Program-made: the position numbers and the translations under genes
Source of the DNA: Coniferiporia sulphurascens
Taxonomy: Eukaryota > Basidiomycota > Agaricomycetes > Hymenochaetales > Hymenochaetaceae
Length of the DNA stretch: 64,000 nucleotides
NCBI GenBank assembly: GCA_002794785.1
Contig: NBBA01000002.1
Span: forward strand, 2,542,001-2,606,000
Reading direction: 5' to 3'
Shown here: positions 47,596-60,323 of the stretch, one piece after another
Numbering within the stretch: position 1 is the first letter of the stretch
Layout: the number at the start of each line of letters is the position of its first letter
The notes under the pieces: model-generated
Seen by the model: the letters and a program-made list of their open reading frames with translations, nothing else
Databases searched by the model: none
What the model was told of the DNA's origin: nothing

Positions 47596-50500
47596 ATGCT
47601 CATGATTTCTGGCTCTGACCACGCTGTCGACCGCCTCCTCCGCTGGTGCGCTGCGCGGGGGATCCGTATTGACGAAAGGATATGTGTCCTCCGCGGAGAA
47701 GACGAAAGCATCAGCGTGTATGCACGGGACGCGTCCATCGAACACGGGACTACGCGTGCGTACCCTCTTTCGACCCCGTCGCTTTCTGTACTCAGACATC
47801 ACGAACACGAACGCGCCTGTGCCTTTTGCGATGTAACGTCGGCTTTCGGACAACGATGCTGCAGTCGTTTCCATCCCAAAGACATCGATTCTGTCCATCA
47901 GGAACTGCCTGCTCGCCAAGCTCATTGCTCCTGTGGTTTATGGGATGGAAGCACAGCTCGGACTCGCTTTGGGACTTTACTGTGAACTGTAACCGTCTAT
48001 TTTCATACGTGCCACCCATTCTCCATCTGGTCACGCTTCGAGCATCTTCCCCTGAACTGACTTTGAACGTTCTTTCCGCCTTTTAATATCCGCTTGCAAT
48101 TGCACGATCTGGGGTTTATGCATTGGTCCTCCGCCGCTGCCGACGCAGTTTGAGAGGCTCATCGTCACCCTGGTTTGAATACCTGGAATCGCTGCCAGAA
48201 CACGTCGATATTGCCCTGTTTTGGGACGAACTAAATGAAGACGGAAGGCAAGCTTGGGTTTGGATCAAAGGAACCATGGCAGAAAAGGAACTAGCTACTC
48301 TAAATTTATATGATGCGCAAGCCCAGACAGAGGGCAGCAGGTGTCCAGCGGCGGTAAGAATTTGTATATTTTGTCTTCGGTACAGCTCCGCTTCTCTCGA
48401 GCTAGAGACTCTCAAGCCCCATCCGTCGGACCTCGAACTCTGCTGGCTTCTCTGATGTTCTCTTTCTTCGAGTCACCCCAAAACATTGTCTTCGCACAGC
48501 TGAATTTGAGTTTGGGCGCCTTACTAACGCGGGAACTTCTATTGCTAGGATATGGTTCACCGATACTACATCCACGTCGCTATTCTTGCCCTCGCGGGAG
48601 CTAAACTGGAGGGAATCCCATCCTTAAACGGATTCAAGCGTGCATATGCGCTCGTTTCGTCTCGTGCGTTCATTGTTGACGCGTATCATGGCCTTGCGAT
48701 GGTTCCCATAGCCGACGCGTAAGTCCCCTTCGCCGTCCGGATTTTGTCCTTTGTCCTTTCTATGCATTTTGGCACTTGTCCCCATCGCCTACGCAACTTG
48801 GTGGCGACCCTTCTCTTGTTAATTTTACTGCAATCGTGGGAACTATATTATTTTAGTCCCCGTTCTCAGACGCCCAAACCCGCATATATTCACATAAGGA
48901 TCGTTACCTTTTGCTGATTATAAACACAGATTCAACCACAGTTTGGAGAACCATGTCCATTTGGAGGTGTGTTCACTTTTTTGGATCGTCTACACATGCG
49001 GCGTGGCCCCGATCTTGTATTTGAGTGCTGATTCAGATCCGGTTCACAATCTTTTTGATCATACACGTCGCCGCAACAGAGTGATCACGGTGTGTGCCCT
49101 ACATGCGGTTCTCTCTTTGAATGTCCGCATGATGCCGAAGATGTCGATGGTCCTGGCGAAGAGAACTTGAGTTCACAAGCGGGACGAACTTTGAGCGGAG
49201 ACAACTGTTCACCCTGGGAGCACGAAGACACGTGCGATATGGTTGCGAATGCTCACCTTCTTCCTTTTGTCGAAGTCTTCAATACCTATGGTGAACACTT
49301 AACAAATGCACAGCTGCTCGTGCGGTATGGATTCGTGCTGGACAGTAATGAGAACGACATAATTTCTTGGGAGTTGGAAACCTTGTGCAACTTCGCGCGA
49401 TCTTTCATCTATTCGGACGCTACAAACTCCGGCGGCACTGATGATAAGTTCCGCGAAGACGATGTGTCTATGTTCAAGGATCGTGATTCCAACGAACCCA
49501 TCGAAAGCTTCGACGGATTAGAAGACCGGTCAATGGAAACGCCACTCAGAGCGGCCTCAGTTGAATATCAAGACAATCCTGTCAATAGGATTGAAGACAG
49601 ACAGCCTCTCGACTACAAAGGCAAGGAAGATCAGGCTCACGGAAATAACTTGGGCCAGGTCCTTCTGGAGCGTCTTCGAGAAGTGGCCAGCCTATGGTAT
49701 CGTGGCGGTGGCGTCTGGGTAGACTCGAACCTCGTATTCTGCCCCAACGATCAAACCAATCAGGAAGTAACAAGTCGTTATGGTTCCCGCGGGGAGGGCG
49801 GACGACAAGATATTGGCAGGATCAATTTGTTCGATCATTCTGCGGTCAAGAGCAGTAATTCTTTTGAAAACGAAAATCCCGGTTACATCGATGATTCTGT
49901 GAGTTCAGCAAGGTTCTGTATCTTCCCATATTTTCCCCTTTCACAAGCCCGTGAATGCAAAGACAGGCAAGGACGGCGGACGCCTGCCCGTTTCTCGTTC
50001 TCTTGCTTCTTAAATTTCTTGTTAACGCACCTTATGGTTAAGAAGAGCTCTTTGTTTCTTTCATCGCCGCTCTTGGTTCGCTTTTCACTGTTCTCATTCC
50101 CACCCCTCATCTCCGTTTCCCATTATCCGTTCACGGTCGGCAAGCCTATTCTGTTCAATTTGGTGTGCCTGACTTCTGAAATCCCAGGCTGGATTGGGAT
50201 TTGATGTGAGCCGCGCCTTGCACTGTTTGATGGTAGCCTGGGCATGGCCGCATTTTGTCAAGTGCGTTAGGTTCAGCTTGCTCGCATTGCAGGCGTCTGT
50301 TTGACAGATGCCAGGGCATGTGATGGTGACCAGGTCAATAAGCTCAAGCTCAGGCGAGCAGCGGGGGATGGCGGCTGCTCAGTCGGGACTCCATTCAGTT
50401 CAGGGCTGGCGTTGTAGAGTTTTAGATTCATTCCCAAAAGGTCAACGTGTTGGCGCTGGGGGAGATTCGTACAGATGCTCCCGAGTAGAACTTAGCCCTT

Positions 50501-52616
50501 AGCATTCGAGTGATGACAGAAGATCATCTGCGCATGGCGCTTGTTCATAAGTGGCCGCGTTCCTGGGCACTACTCGATGTTGTTCGATTTTGTCTTCCAA
50601 ACCGCAGTTCTGAGAATTTTTGGGGTTTCTTCGACTGTCATTCATTCTTACCTATGAGTTCTTTCAGTTTCGGTTGTCACAATTTTATATTCTGCAGTTT
50701 TGAACGAAGGCTGACTCGATTGCTATTTTCAGATACGAGAGGGACAGACTCTACAGTATTCATTTTTACTCAATGACGATGCGAAAATGTCACATCATTT
50801 GTGGCTCTTTTGTGCACTGCTTGCCCTCCACATGAGGTGGTTCCGGCGGTATGTCGCAGAAAACGTTACGTCAACAAACAGGGCGACGGAAGCAAATTTG
50901 GATTTAGAAAACCTAGATATGTCGCTAAGCGACGACCAGACCAGGTCGCACCCCAAAGTTTGTTGCGATGTTCTGGAAACAGCTACGGCCGCTAGAAGAA
51001 ATTGTCTTTTCGCAAAAATCCGGGGCGAAATACAAGAGGGACCAAGTCAGCCCGTTGGGGCACAAAATCGCAACACTAGGTTCTTGACAAGCCCCGAAGT
51101 GGACGTTGCTCTCCTCAAGCGCCTTGCACGTTCGCAGAATACACTAGAAGGACTGTGTGCGAATTCCGAGCTTCAGTTAGACTCGGATGATACGAGTGAG
51201 AGCCACGAGGAAGTTTTTGGCGAAGAAGAGGCAGACAGCTTTACAACGGACGCGGGAGAGGGTTCAGGAACGAGAGTTGTATCCGAAGGTCAATTTTGTC
51301 TCTCCATTGTTCCTTACCCTTCCACTCCTAAGCTAGGGGGAAAAAGCGTCCGTGTTTTCCCACTTCTTTCTTTTGAGTCAATTGTCATTTTTCCCAAGAG
51401 TGTTATTTCAGTGCTAACTTGCTGCCGACCGACCTTCTGCGAACAAATCTGACTTCTATACCGACTTGCGATCTGTGACGACGCCGCAACACCACGCCAC
51501 CCCTATCTCTTAATGCGCGCTCCCACCCACGGGCTTCCTTTCCACATCTGCATCTAGAAGCAGGGCTGAAAGAGGAACCGTCGAATTCTTCAAGTCGCGC
51601 AATCGCTCACGGACGCAGTGCCCACGCTAGTGCAAGGAAACGAGCTAGAACTAGCAGCACGACTTCGTCTGCTTCATGTGCGATCGAGGGCGCCCGAGCT
51701 GAGGGACGAAGACGAGAGGAGGCGGAAAGACCCTCTAGAAGGAGGTGGGAAGATTTATTAGGCAGCGATGGTAACGCCGAGGCACGTCTTGTGGCTAGGC
51801 GACAAAATCGTATGATTATTACGAACGTAAACTAATCCCGAAAATTTTCTAAACAGACGAGAGTCGTGGGCCCCGAAGAACGGAGGTCTATTTTCTGCCG
51901 GCGGCGGGTGGATGACGGCATGTCCGACCTCCTGCAAGGATATGACTCCGACGGAGAGTCAACCTCCGAGGCGCAAATTAGAACGTCGGAGGTCGGCGAC
52001 ATTACGTTCAACAAGCGCACTGATCTTAGCAACGAGGGGGGTACGCGAGGACATCAAGGCCGAGAATCCGTCCCCAGCGACAATCATCTTCCAGAAAAGG
52101 AAGTCGCCTCTGCTGATCGGCGGTGAGTGGTCCTGCGTCCTTTTTTTTTCCCCTCTCAATTTCGCTTGCGGGCATGCCTGATTTATTTTGGAGTCCGAGA
52201 GCGAGTCCGAGTCCGAGGGAGCTCCGAGAATCATTTTTATGACTGTACGGCGGTGAGGCTGACAGCGACGTTGATCACAGGTTCGGAAGCGGATTCGGAA
52301 GGTCGGATGCCGGGGTGAGCGAGGAGTTGGCGGAGTCGGAGCTCGGAGACGTGGTGGCATCGGTTGCGGATGTCGTGGGTGCCCTGTGTGCGGCGCGTGT
52401 GCGCGGGATGACGCGCCCCGACGTGGGTGCGGCGGAGCTCGGGGAGCTGATTGACGTGAGTCTTACTATCTTTTTTTTTCTTTTTCAGGGTGTCGGTCGA
52501 CACCCATTATTTTCTTGGGAAAGTCGCGGGATGTATTTCATATGGAACGTTCTGACCGTCGCACATACAAAATACTGTGGACGTCGCTGATAGCCCGGTC
52601 GAGAGGGAGAGGCTGA
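47596..52616 (+). CDS. SET-domain lysine methyltransferase (SETD6/Rkm-like), long version
   Basis: The ATG at 47596 starts MLMISGSDHAVDRLLRWCAA. Exon 1 (47596-47755), exon 2 (47865-47988) and exon 3 (from 48149) join in frame: IEHGTTLVSIPKTSILSVRN, LGLALGLYCELLRGSSSPWF, YLESLPEHVDIALFWDEL. SET motifs follow: YALVSSRAFIVDAYHGLAMV, IADAFNHSLENHVHLE (SAM-binding NHS) and VFNTYGEHLTNAQLLVRYGF (catalytic Tyr region). A Cys-rich insert, SDHGVCPTCGSLFECPHD, sits between them. A long acidic disordered stretch follows. YSFLLNDDAKMSHHLWLF near 50770 looks like the substrate-binding C-lobe. From 51.9 kb, splices G|GTGAGT...GGAG|CT and CG|GTGAGG...CACAG|G keep frame through LCAARVRGMTRPDVGAAELG to a TGA at 52614-52616. 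Exons between 50.2 and 51.9 kb are unresolved, and the 3' third could be a separate gene. Such enzymes methylate lysines of non-histone or ribosomal proteins. Confidence 0.72.
52191..52228 (+). repeat. GAGTCC hexamer run
   Basis: GAGTCC/GAGAGC units repeat here, just before an exon of the SET gene. The AG inside these units could act as alternative splice acceptors. The same hexamer recurs in non-coding DNA near 59.67 and 60.99 kb. Confidence 0.6.
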
Positions 52617-53968
52617 CTCGACCGCTATCACCTCCGGGCGCGAGCGCTCGGGTTACGTGTCTATATGTGAGGCGCCATCGAACGCCTGACGCCACAGAAG
52701 GATGATGGGGAGGGGGCAGGTGGACAGGTCACACCCACCCCCTAACCCTGCTGCGAATTTCCCTTTCTGCATTGTCTGCCATTCCGGGACAACAAACTGT
52801 TGCTGCCACCGCCACCCGGGGGAGGAGTGGGGCTCTTGGCGCAGCGCACGTGATTACTCTGTTTTTCCGCTTGCTGATTTCCGGTATCCATCATCATAAT
52901 CCAGGCCATCCCGCCGACGCATACGCGCACGCGCACGGCTGCGCAGCTCGCGCTTGCGGAGCGCGCGCTCCTCGAAAGCTGGGCGGCGGCGTGGGCGGAG
53001 TTGGGGTACGCGGCGGCGCGTGGTGCGCCGGGCGCCGGTCACGGTGTCCCTTAGGAGTCGCGGAGGGAGCCCTTGGGCTTCTTACTAACTGGCAACCTGG
53101 CACGCGCTCTCACGGATTTTTAGGGTGGGCGTGTATTAGTTGTGCACAAGTGCATAAGGAAATAGGAGTGCTTGTTTTTGTGATGGGTCTTGCGTGTCCT
53201 GAGTCCCGAGTCCCGACGCGTGTTTCCGTATGCTTCTTCCCGACACGCTGCGACGCGACGCGCGCCCCTTCGTGTCTTCTTTTCCTTGCCCTTTAGCCGC
53301 CTTCGCACTTTGCTATTTCACAAAGCTCCGAGCCGCCGGGCGGGCTGGGGAAGAAGGAGGGTGGGGGACGCCACCGTGACTTTCTTAATTAAATACAGCA
53401 TGTCGTAAGGTCGAGGTCGAGGTCGCGCCCGCGCCCGCGTTTCGCGTTGTCGTGCTGGCTGTCGTGTACGGAGGAGGAGTGAGTTAAGGTCTCGATCTCT
53501 GTCTTGATTCCTCTCGTAAGGCGCCTTTCGTCTCGTTTCGTCGCGCGTAGAGTGGGTTGGAGAACCAAGGACACAGTATTGGCATTTCTATTCCCATTTC
53601 TATTCCCAGATAGCGTTTCCAGTTCCTCACCCACTCACTCACTTACTATTCTTACTATACTATTCTTAGTTTACTTTACCTTTCCATTGTTTTATTTAAT
53701 CCAGGGTAGCTTTCAATGATTATAATCGTACTGTACCGTGACAGTGCGCGCGGTGGGCTCCGACTCGGAGGCCGCCACCGTGACTAGTACTCGGATCTAA
53801 ATAAGAACGAATGTATGTATATCTGACTAAATGCTAAATGTCAAACATGGATTATAATCTCTCTACCTCCGGGTTCGGGGCTCGGGGCTTAAGGAGAGAA
53901 AGGGAAAGAGAAGGGGAAAGAGACGAACAGCGAATAGAGGCGTGTCTAATCATATCAATATCGTATCA

Positions 53969-53998
53969 CATCATATCATATCATATCATATCATATCG
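53969..53998 (+). repeat. TCATA pentanucleotide microsatellite
   Basis: About five tandem TCATA units, followed by TCGTG. They lie in non-coding DNA. Confidence 0.85.
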
Positions 53999-54470
53999 TG
54001 TTTACATCTGGATCGAGTCGAAGTATGAAACCCCTCAAACTCAAGCTCGGTTCAACTCTGCTTAATCCATCCTATTCTACTCTATTTCCATCTCCATCCT
54101 CATCTTCGTCCCCATCCCCATCCCCACCCCGCTCCCATTTATTCCATCTGCTCCGTTTCGGATATTATCGATACTCTGCGGCATGTGACATGTACATGTG
54201 ATGTGTTTATTGATTTTGATACCTGTGCTATGCCATTCTACGTACGTGTACTGTATTCGAACTGCGAACTGCACCGCACTAGATCGATTTGGTTTGGTTT
54301 GGATCGGGAAGCGCATCAGCGCCCGTGAAGGACCTCATGAGGCGTACGTTGGATACGGGATACGGGGGTCAAGAAACGAGACGAAACTCGGCGAGTGGGC
54401 GGGGCGTCAAACGAAAAAGAAAAAGCGCAGGGACGAAGAGAGGCGTACAATATATAACAATAGGACGATA

Positions 54471-54490
54471 AATACAATACAATACAATAC
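54471..54490 (+). repeat. AATAC pentanucleotide microsatellite
   Basis: Four tandem AATAC units in non-coding DNA. Confidence 0.85.
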
Positions 54491-56632
54491 ACAAGACGTA
54501 GGCGTAGGCGCGCGAGGCCTCCGCCGTCGTCTCTCCGTAACGTAGGAGACGAAGGACAGGAATAGACCGCGAGCGCGAGTGATGGGAGAGAAACAAGAAA
54601 GGGAAACGAGATAACTCGCGCTCTCTCCTAAGATTCAGATTCAGATTCGGAGACGGAGACGGAGAGGGATACGAAGGGGTTGACGCGACGATATAATGGC
54701 CCGGCACCAACGTAAAGTAAGTACATATTGATTGCGTCGCGCGAACGAGAATGCGAATGCGAAGCTGAATGCGAATGTGAACGCGAATGGGGTTTAGCGC
54801 GAGCCATATGCCAGAGGGCGAAGTGGTGGTGTCGTTACAGTATGTTTGAATTGGGGTTCGCCACCGTGACCGACTCGCCACTCCGCAAATTGCAACTCTC
54901 GCTCGGAACGTGCCGAATTCGCTGTATGATAAAGCGCAGCTAAGCGAAGTGTATTAGACTATAGAAAGGGAGAGGGCGCTCTAGAATCCAGATGGACCAG
55001 ACGGGATTTGGGAGATCTGGGATTAATTGAGAGACTGAGACGACTGAGATTGAGGGCTGGAGGCGGAGAAGATGCAAGGGGCGCCAAGTGGCACTCGATC
55101 GCTCAATCGCTCGCTGGCTCGGTGGTGTTGACATTGGCAACGGCAACGGTCTCGGCAAGAGAAGCCTGGGATATGTCTACGCTTAGGGTCTGTGCTCGTG
55201 CTTGTGCTTGTGAGCTTGCTTAGTGTGGTATAGGTGGAGCTCCGGAGATCTCTGTTCGAAATCGCATTTGTCGCCCATTCTCGACTGTTGTGGCGCCCCC
55301 GGACGAAGACGCCAGTAGCGCAGGGAGGTCGAGATCGAGGAGGGTGTGTCGGGTCGCCGGCGGACGGTCGTGTCACGCCTTGACCTGTGGCGGCCGACTC
55401 TGACGAGAAGAAGATGACGCTGACATAAGCTGCTGCAAGGTATCGAGGGTGGCTCCCCGCAGATAGGCTCGGGGCTCGGAAGAACACGTCTGGGTGAATC
55501 AGAGCGTACTAAATACGTACGTACATGCATACTGTATGTGGACGAGGGCAGTGAGTGGGTGAATGACCATCGTACGACTGAATACGCGCGCGGCCGGCCT
55601 GAGATGGGGCTGTGACTCCCCCACCCACTAATACAGGAAGGATTGGGTATTGGGTATTGTTCAATGTTCGTATTGTATTGTGCTCCTTGTAAGTATTGTA
55701 TTACATCAGTGTGCGCCGTATTGTTGGAAGGGAGAAGGCGCGCTAGTTTCCGGTCGCCATCAGCAAGTGTCAATATACGCTGGCACTCGCGCGACTTCTC
55801 GATGTCGCTCGCCCCCCGTCCTGGTGTATGTGCCGGTGATGCTCATGTATCTCCAGCCGAGCGATTCCATGTCCAACGAGCCGAACAACCAAGCATATGT
55901 TTTGTTTATTTCATTTTGCACAAGAGTACAGTACGTGTGCATTAGCAAGGAAGGAATAATCGAAGCGCGGCCCTAAATACAAAGTTGAGATTACGGGGCA
56001 GTGAAGGGGGTCGAGATGTGCTGATGGGTGGGATGGAGTATATTTGGGGGGAGTACCAACTAGTCGAGATGGGGAGAACCCCGGCTCCCAGGCTGGCGCT
56101 TCTGCGCGAGGAAGTACAGCTGCGCAGCGAGAGGGGGGTGTAGATGGCCAGTTGCCGTGAAGGGGAGGGGCGAGGGTGCGCAGCGTGCAGTGTGCAGCGT
56201 GCAGCATGCGGCAGGAAGGACGGGAGATGGGGGCGCGCCAGCGAGCGAGGGACGCGTGTGTGAAGGGGAGAAGGGGAGAGAGGGAAACTTCCCGGTATGG
56301 GAGCGGTAGGGTTAGGAGGTCTACATGCCTGAAAGGGAAGGGGAGGAAGAAGAGGGAACAGAGTTTACTTGCAGGGGCGGATCGGAGTAACGTCCTGGAC
56401 CGATAGAGTTTGGACGGATGGAGGGTGAGTATTGGGACCCTGAAGAAGGGACCCTGAGACCCTGAGCTCTCTCTCCCTCTGTGTTGCGCTTCGACTTCCG
56501 CAGGGCCGTGACTTAGATAAAAGTCCTCCGTCCCTCCACTGTTCTCCACTGCCCGCCCCCCGACCGAGTCCCCTCCACCGTTTCCTCGTCGTCCCCAACT
56601 TGCAACTCCCTTTCTTCAACAACTCATCTGCC

Positions 56633-57816
56633 ATGGACGCCTTCATGGACATGGACGTAGACTGGTGCTTGACCTGCAGCAGACGCACCTCAGTGAGTCT
56701 CCTACCCCACCTTTACCACCAGCTCTTCTGGTTTCTTACGTCCTTTCCCCTTACCAGCGCGGAAAGCCTTACTGCTCACGCGAGTGCAAGAGCATCGACG
56801 TCGACTGCTGCCCCTCCACCTCCGCCTCCTCCGACGAGGAGCTCGAGAGCACTCCGCGACGCGGCTCTTCCCGCTCGCGCAACACCACAACCAAGCGCCG
56901 CTCGCCCAGGCCAGCCGTACCGCAGCAGCAGCGCTTTTACGACGAAGAGGAAGCTGCACGCCTCGCTCAGTGGCCTGGCTACAACGACGTCACCATCCGC
57001 GCCTGGGCGAGCGCCATCCCTCCAGGGTGCGGCTCCAGCCAGCCCGAAGCCCTTTCCTACTGCGGCCCCGCCGACGCTCCGCGTGTCCGCCCAGAGTTCA
57101 AACTCTCGCGCCAACGCCCGGCCCTCCCGACACTCTGCATGAATGCGACGCAGCCCGCCCGCATGGCGCGCTCGTCCTCACCCATTACCGCACCCTCTCC
57201 CGCCCGCACCGATGCCCATGCCCACGCGCAAGCGAGCGGCAGCGTCAACTCACTTGTGACTGCTCTGACAGAGTCGATCGCGACGCCCGAGTCTGCCGAT
57301 GCGCATGCCCGCGCGCCCTCACCGTGCGTCATGCGGCCCAAGCCCAGCGTGTTCGAGAACATCGCTTCGCGCTTCCGCCCGCGAGGTGCACCCTCGCCAG
57401 CACCCGTCCCGACGATGGAGATCATGAAGACGACGACGACGACGACCACGCACGAGGTGTCGCGGCCCCCACAGAAGACAGGCTTCGCGGGAGGCTACGC
57501 GTCGGGCTTCAATGTCCTGAGCACCGCCCACTCGAGCAACGACGACGATATCTTCCCGTTCCCGCCTATTTGCACGACCGTGTTCCCCGATGCGGAGATC
57601 AAGGAGACACTTGCGCCGGAGAAGCGCGGTGTATGGATTGCGGGACGGACCAAGGCGATGGAGGCGAACGGATGCGGCTTTGGCCCTCCGTACTACGAGA
57701 AGAACGAGCGGACGCGGGTGATGGAGCGTGCCCCGGTCAGTCTTCGCATTGGAAGCGAATGCGATCGTGAGCTGGCAGCGTACAAGTCGAGGGGCCGCAA
57801 GCCCGCGAAGTCGTGA
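56633..57816 (+). CDS. Ecl1-like zinc-binding protein with long disordered body
   Basis: The ATG at 56633 begins MDAFMDMDVDWCLTCSRRTS. An intron (TCA|GTGAGT...CCAG|CGC) joins RGKPYCSRECKSIDVDCC. The pair WCLTC...YCSREC is the four-cysteine zinc motif typical of the fungal Ecl1 family, small proteins linked to chronological lifespan, zinc starvation and stress. After this N-terminal finger the protein becomes Ser/Pro/Arg/Ala-rich and disordered. It contains short ordered motifs (ARLAQWPGYNDVTIRAW, VMRPKPSVFENIASRFRPRG) and a Thr run from ACG repeats near 57430. The C-terminal 100 residues are more ordered (FGPPYYEKNERTRVMERAP). The stop is TGA at 57814-57816. At over 300 residues it is far longer than yeast Ecl1. 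It is the only solid gene in the last 11 kb. Function by the finger only. Confidence 0.82.
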
Positions 57817-59663
57817 ACGCCCTCTTCGGCCGTGTCTCCTTCACTCTGCGTTTCCACTCTAGACAATCAGACTCATCGCTCTCACACACTCTGCACTGCC
57901 CGCCACTCTTAGCATTCATAGACGTCCCAAGCACCCGCATCATGATCACCCGTCGCAGGAGTCCCTTAGACTCCCACCTCCCATGAAGAAGTTGTTCGCT
58001 CTGAGCTCGAGCGCGGCACGGACTCCTCGGCCGTTTCCGTCTCAAGCTCCGCCTCGCTCACGCCACGCGCATACAGGCCCTTCTGCCTTCGCGGTGGCTT
58101 GCACAGTTCCTGTTCCACCCGACAGCCGCCTTTCATCCGCGGCGCAAAACACTCTATTTTTTCTACCTCTTCTTCCGTCTCCCCTTCTTGACGACGCGGT
58201 GCATTTCCAACACAAAGCCGAGTGTAACATCGATTCTTGTTCCTCACTTGATCAAATTTTTTTGTTTTCCCACTATTTCATCCGCTTAGTTTCCCCTTCA
58301 TCTTTTTATAGTCATTGACGCCCAACGCCCATCTCAAATCATTTCTTCCCACTCATATCTTCTCCCTCCCAACCTTTTTTTTCCACCCGCTTCCGCCTTC
58401 AACTTTGTCCCCTTTTTTGTCCTGTGCTCGCCCCTTGTCCGCTTTTTAAAAAAATCGACAACGCTACCAAAAAACTGCCGCACATCCAAAGCACACCCGC
58501 GCCCGCGTTCCATGCTCACGCCCACGCGCGCTCCACACATCGCCTTCGACACATATTTCTCGCATCGTTTCAATCTCGATATTATTTCTCCCATATCAAT
58601 CCCGATCCCCAAGGCCCTGTACGATTTATTGTACTAACATATATGGACTCGACGTCCCCGACCCGAGTTACTCCGGAGCGGGCGACCCTTTCTACTCTCT
58701 TTCTTCCATCATTAGCAATATCAACAACAACAACATCTTCAATATACGCCAACACTCGCTTCGGCCTTCTCACTCCACTCACTTGACCCGGTTCGCAATT
58801 TTTCCCCCTCTTCTTTCGCATTGCCCCCTACCCCGACTCCGTTGATATCCCCGCCTCCCCCTCACCTCACCGTATACCAAACCTCGTCCCCTTTGCCCCT
58901 TTCCTCGTGCATACACCGCTTCGGTACCATCATCACACCTTCTCTATCCGCCCTTCCCACTCGCACTCGCTCACCACGCTCATGAGCCGTATGTTTGCTT
59001 TTCCTCCCTTCGTTTTTTTGTGTGGATCCAACGTATCTAGTAGCGCACTTAGAGATATATAGACGTGCGCAGCACCCCACATCTTCACCATAGTCATGTT
59101 TTTTTTGCCTCTTTATTGAAGTAGTTTTCTTAGTATTCCTTAGGACGAAACCGACAAAAAAAAATGGAAATTTTTGTTGAAATGGATAAATCACCCTTTG
59201 TGTGTGACTCGCGTGCGCTTGAATTTGAATTTGGATCTGAGTACATTTGACTGCTTAGATCCGGCTACCACTGAATTGAAATGAAGAGGAGTTTGGAGTT
59301 TGGAATTGGAGTTGGAACTTGTGGATAAACTGAACCTTGTGGATAAACTGGACGACCTTGATAAGAGTCTCCAAGTCTCCAAGTCTTGGGACTATCAATA
59401 TTAATGTTGATGTTGGTATTTACGAGAACCCGCCGACTCGGAGGTTCGAGTTTTTATTTGAGTTTAGACTCGCTGGTGCGTACTCGTACTCGGTCGGTCG
59501 GCGCTTGGACGCTCAGCCTCAGCCGCTCGGGCACTCGGGTTACAGATACAGTACAGATACACGGACACTCGGGCACTCGGGCACGCGGGCATACGGAATG
59601 CACGCCCGTCCATAAATACCGCGACGCTACGCTGCGCCGTACACCTTAATGGTCCGCACCTGC

Positions 59664-59687
59664 TCCGAGTCCGAGTCCGAGTCCGAG
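59664..59687 (+). repeat. TCCGAG hexamer run
   Basis: Four tandem TCCGAG units in non-coding DNA, the same hexamer class as at 52191 and 60991. Confidence 0.85.
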
Positions 59688-60289
59688 GTCCAAGATCCGG
59701 GATTCGAGTTCCGGACCTCAGAGGCGGCCCAGGAGGCGGAGGCGGGGAACGACACAGCACGAGCGCGCTTGCGTAGCACTGCACTGGGAAGGGAGGGATT
59801 AATATTAATGGAATGGAGACTGGAATGGAAACTGGGATGGGGGCGGTGACGGTGACGGTGATGGGTAGTGATATTAATATTGGTGAATTCGGACTCGGAG
59901 CTGCGGCGTTCGTTAGGTGGAGATTAACGTCCATATCAATGCCCGTATCCATACCCATATCAAAACCAATATCAATATCAATATCGGTATTTAGTTACTG
60001 TACTTTTTTTTTCTTGGAAGGAGGCGAGGGGGATGCGGGGGCGAGTCGGGAGTCAGGGCGGCCGCCGGGTCCGTATCTTGAATTCGAGTTTCAAGTTTTT
60101 TTCCTCTTGAAGAGAATAATCGCCAAAAAGATCTATACAGTACATATATACTTGGTACAGACTACACAGACGGGCTGCAGACGGGCGCAGCACCGTGACG
60201 GCACGCTCCAAATCCAAATCCAAATCCGATGTAGTCCTACTACTGTAGTACAGTCGATCACATACGCAAAAAGACAATCATCATCATTT

Positions 60290-60290
<1 letters not shown>

Positions 60291-60322
<32 letters not shown>
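60291..60322 (+). repeat. TCA trinucleotide microsatellite
   Basis: About eleven tandem TCA units, preceded by a shorter ATCATCATC run a few bases upstream. It creates a poly-Met open frame on the minus strand that is not a gene. Confidence 0.9.

Positions 60323-60323
<1 letters not shown>

Larger units (their letters stand above)
53370..54870. repeat. Dispersed 11-base motif GCCACCGTGAC, three exact copies
   Basis: Exact copies lie at 53370-53380, 53774-53784 and 54860-54870, all on the plus strand. The shorter core CACCGTGAC also occurs near 60191, and TACCGTGAC near 53732. No coding frame explains them. Confidence 0.75.
52617..56632. other. 4 kb non-coding, microsatellite-rich region
   Basis: I see no gene I can support here. 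Long open frames exist but lie in low-complexity GA- or CT-rich DNA and show no motif. The region contains three exact copies of GCCACCGTGAC, a TCATA run, an AATAC run, AGATTC and purine-rich stretches, and several TACAGTA/TACTGTA words. The last 100 bases before 56633 are pyrimidine-rich and should be the promoter and 5' UTR of the Ecl1-like gene. Confidence 0.6.

Noticed and set aside
56297..56316. TAGGGTTAGG, resembling the TTAGGG telomere unit
   Set aside because: Less than two units; no array is present, so it is not evidence of a telomere.
55911..56549. 212-codon minus-strand open frame
   Set aside because: It lies in purine-rich low-complexity DNA, gives a Pro/Leu/Ser-rich product without ordered motifs, and overlaps the promoter region of the Ecl1-like gene.
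56784..57770. 328-codon plus-strand open frame overlapping the Ecl1-like gene
   Set aside because: It is the shifted frame of that gene. It is Arg/Pro/His-rich as expected from GC-rich coding DNA, and only the other frame carries the zinc motif and a clean splice.
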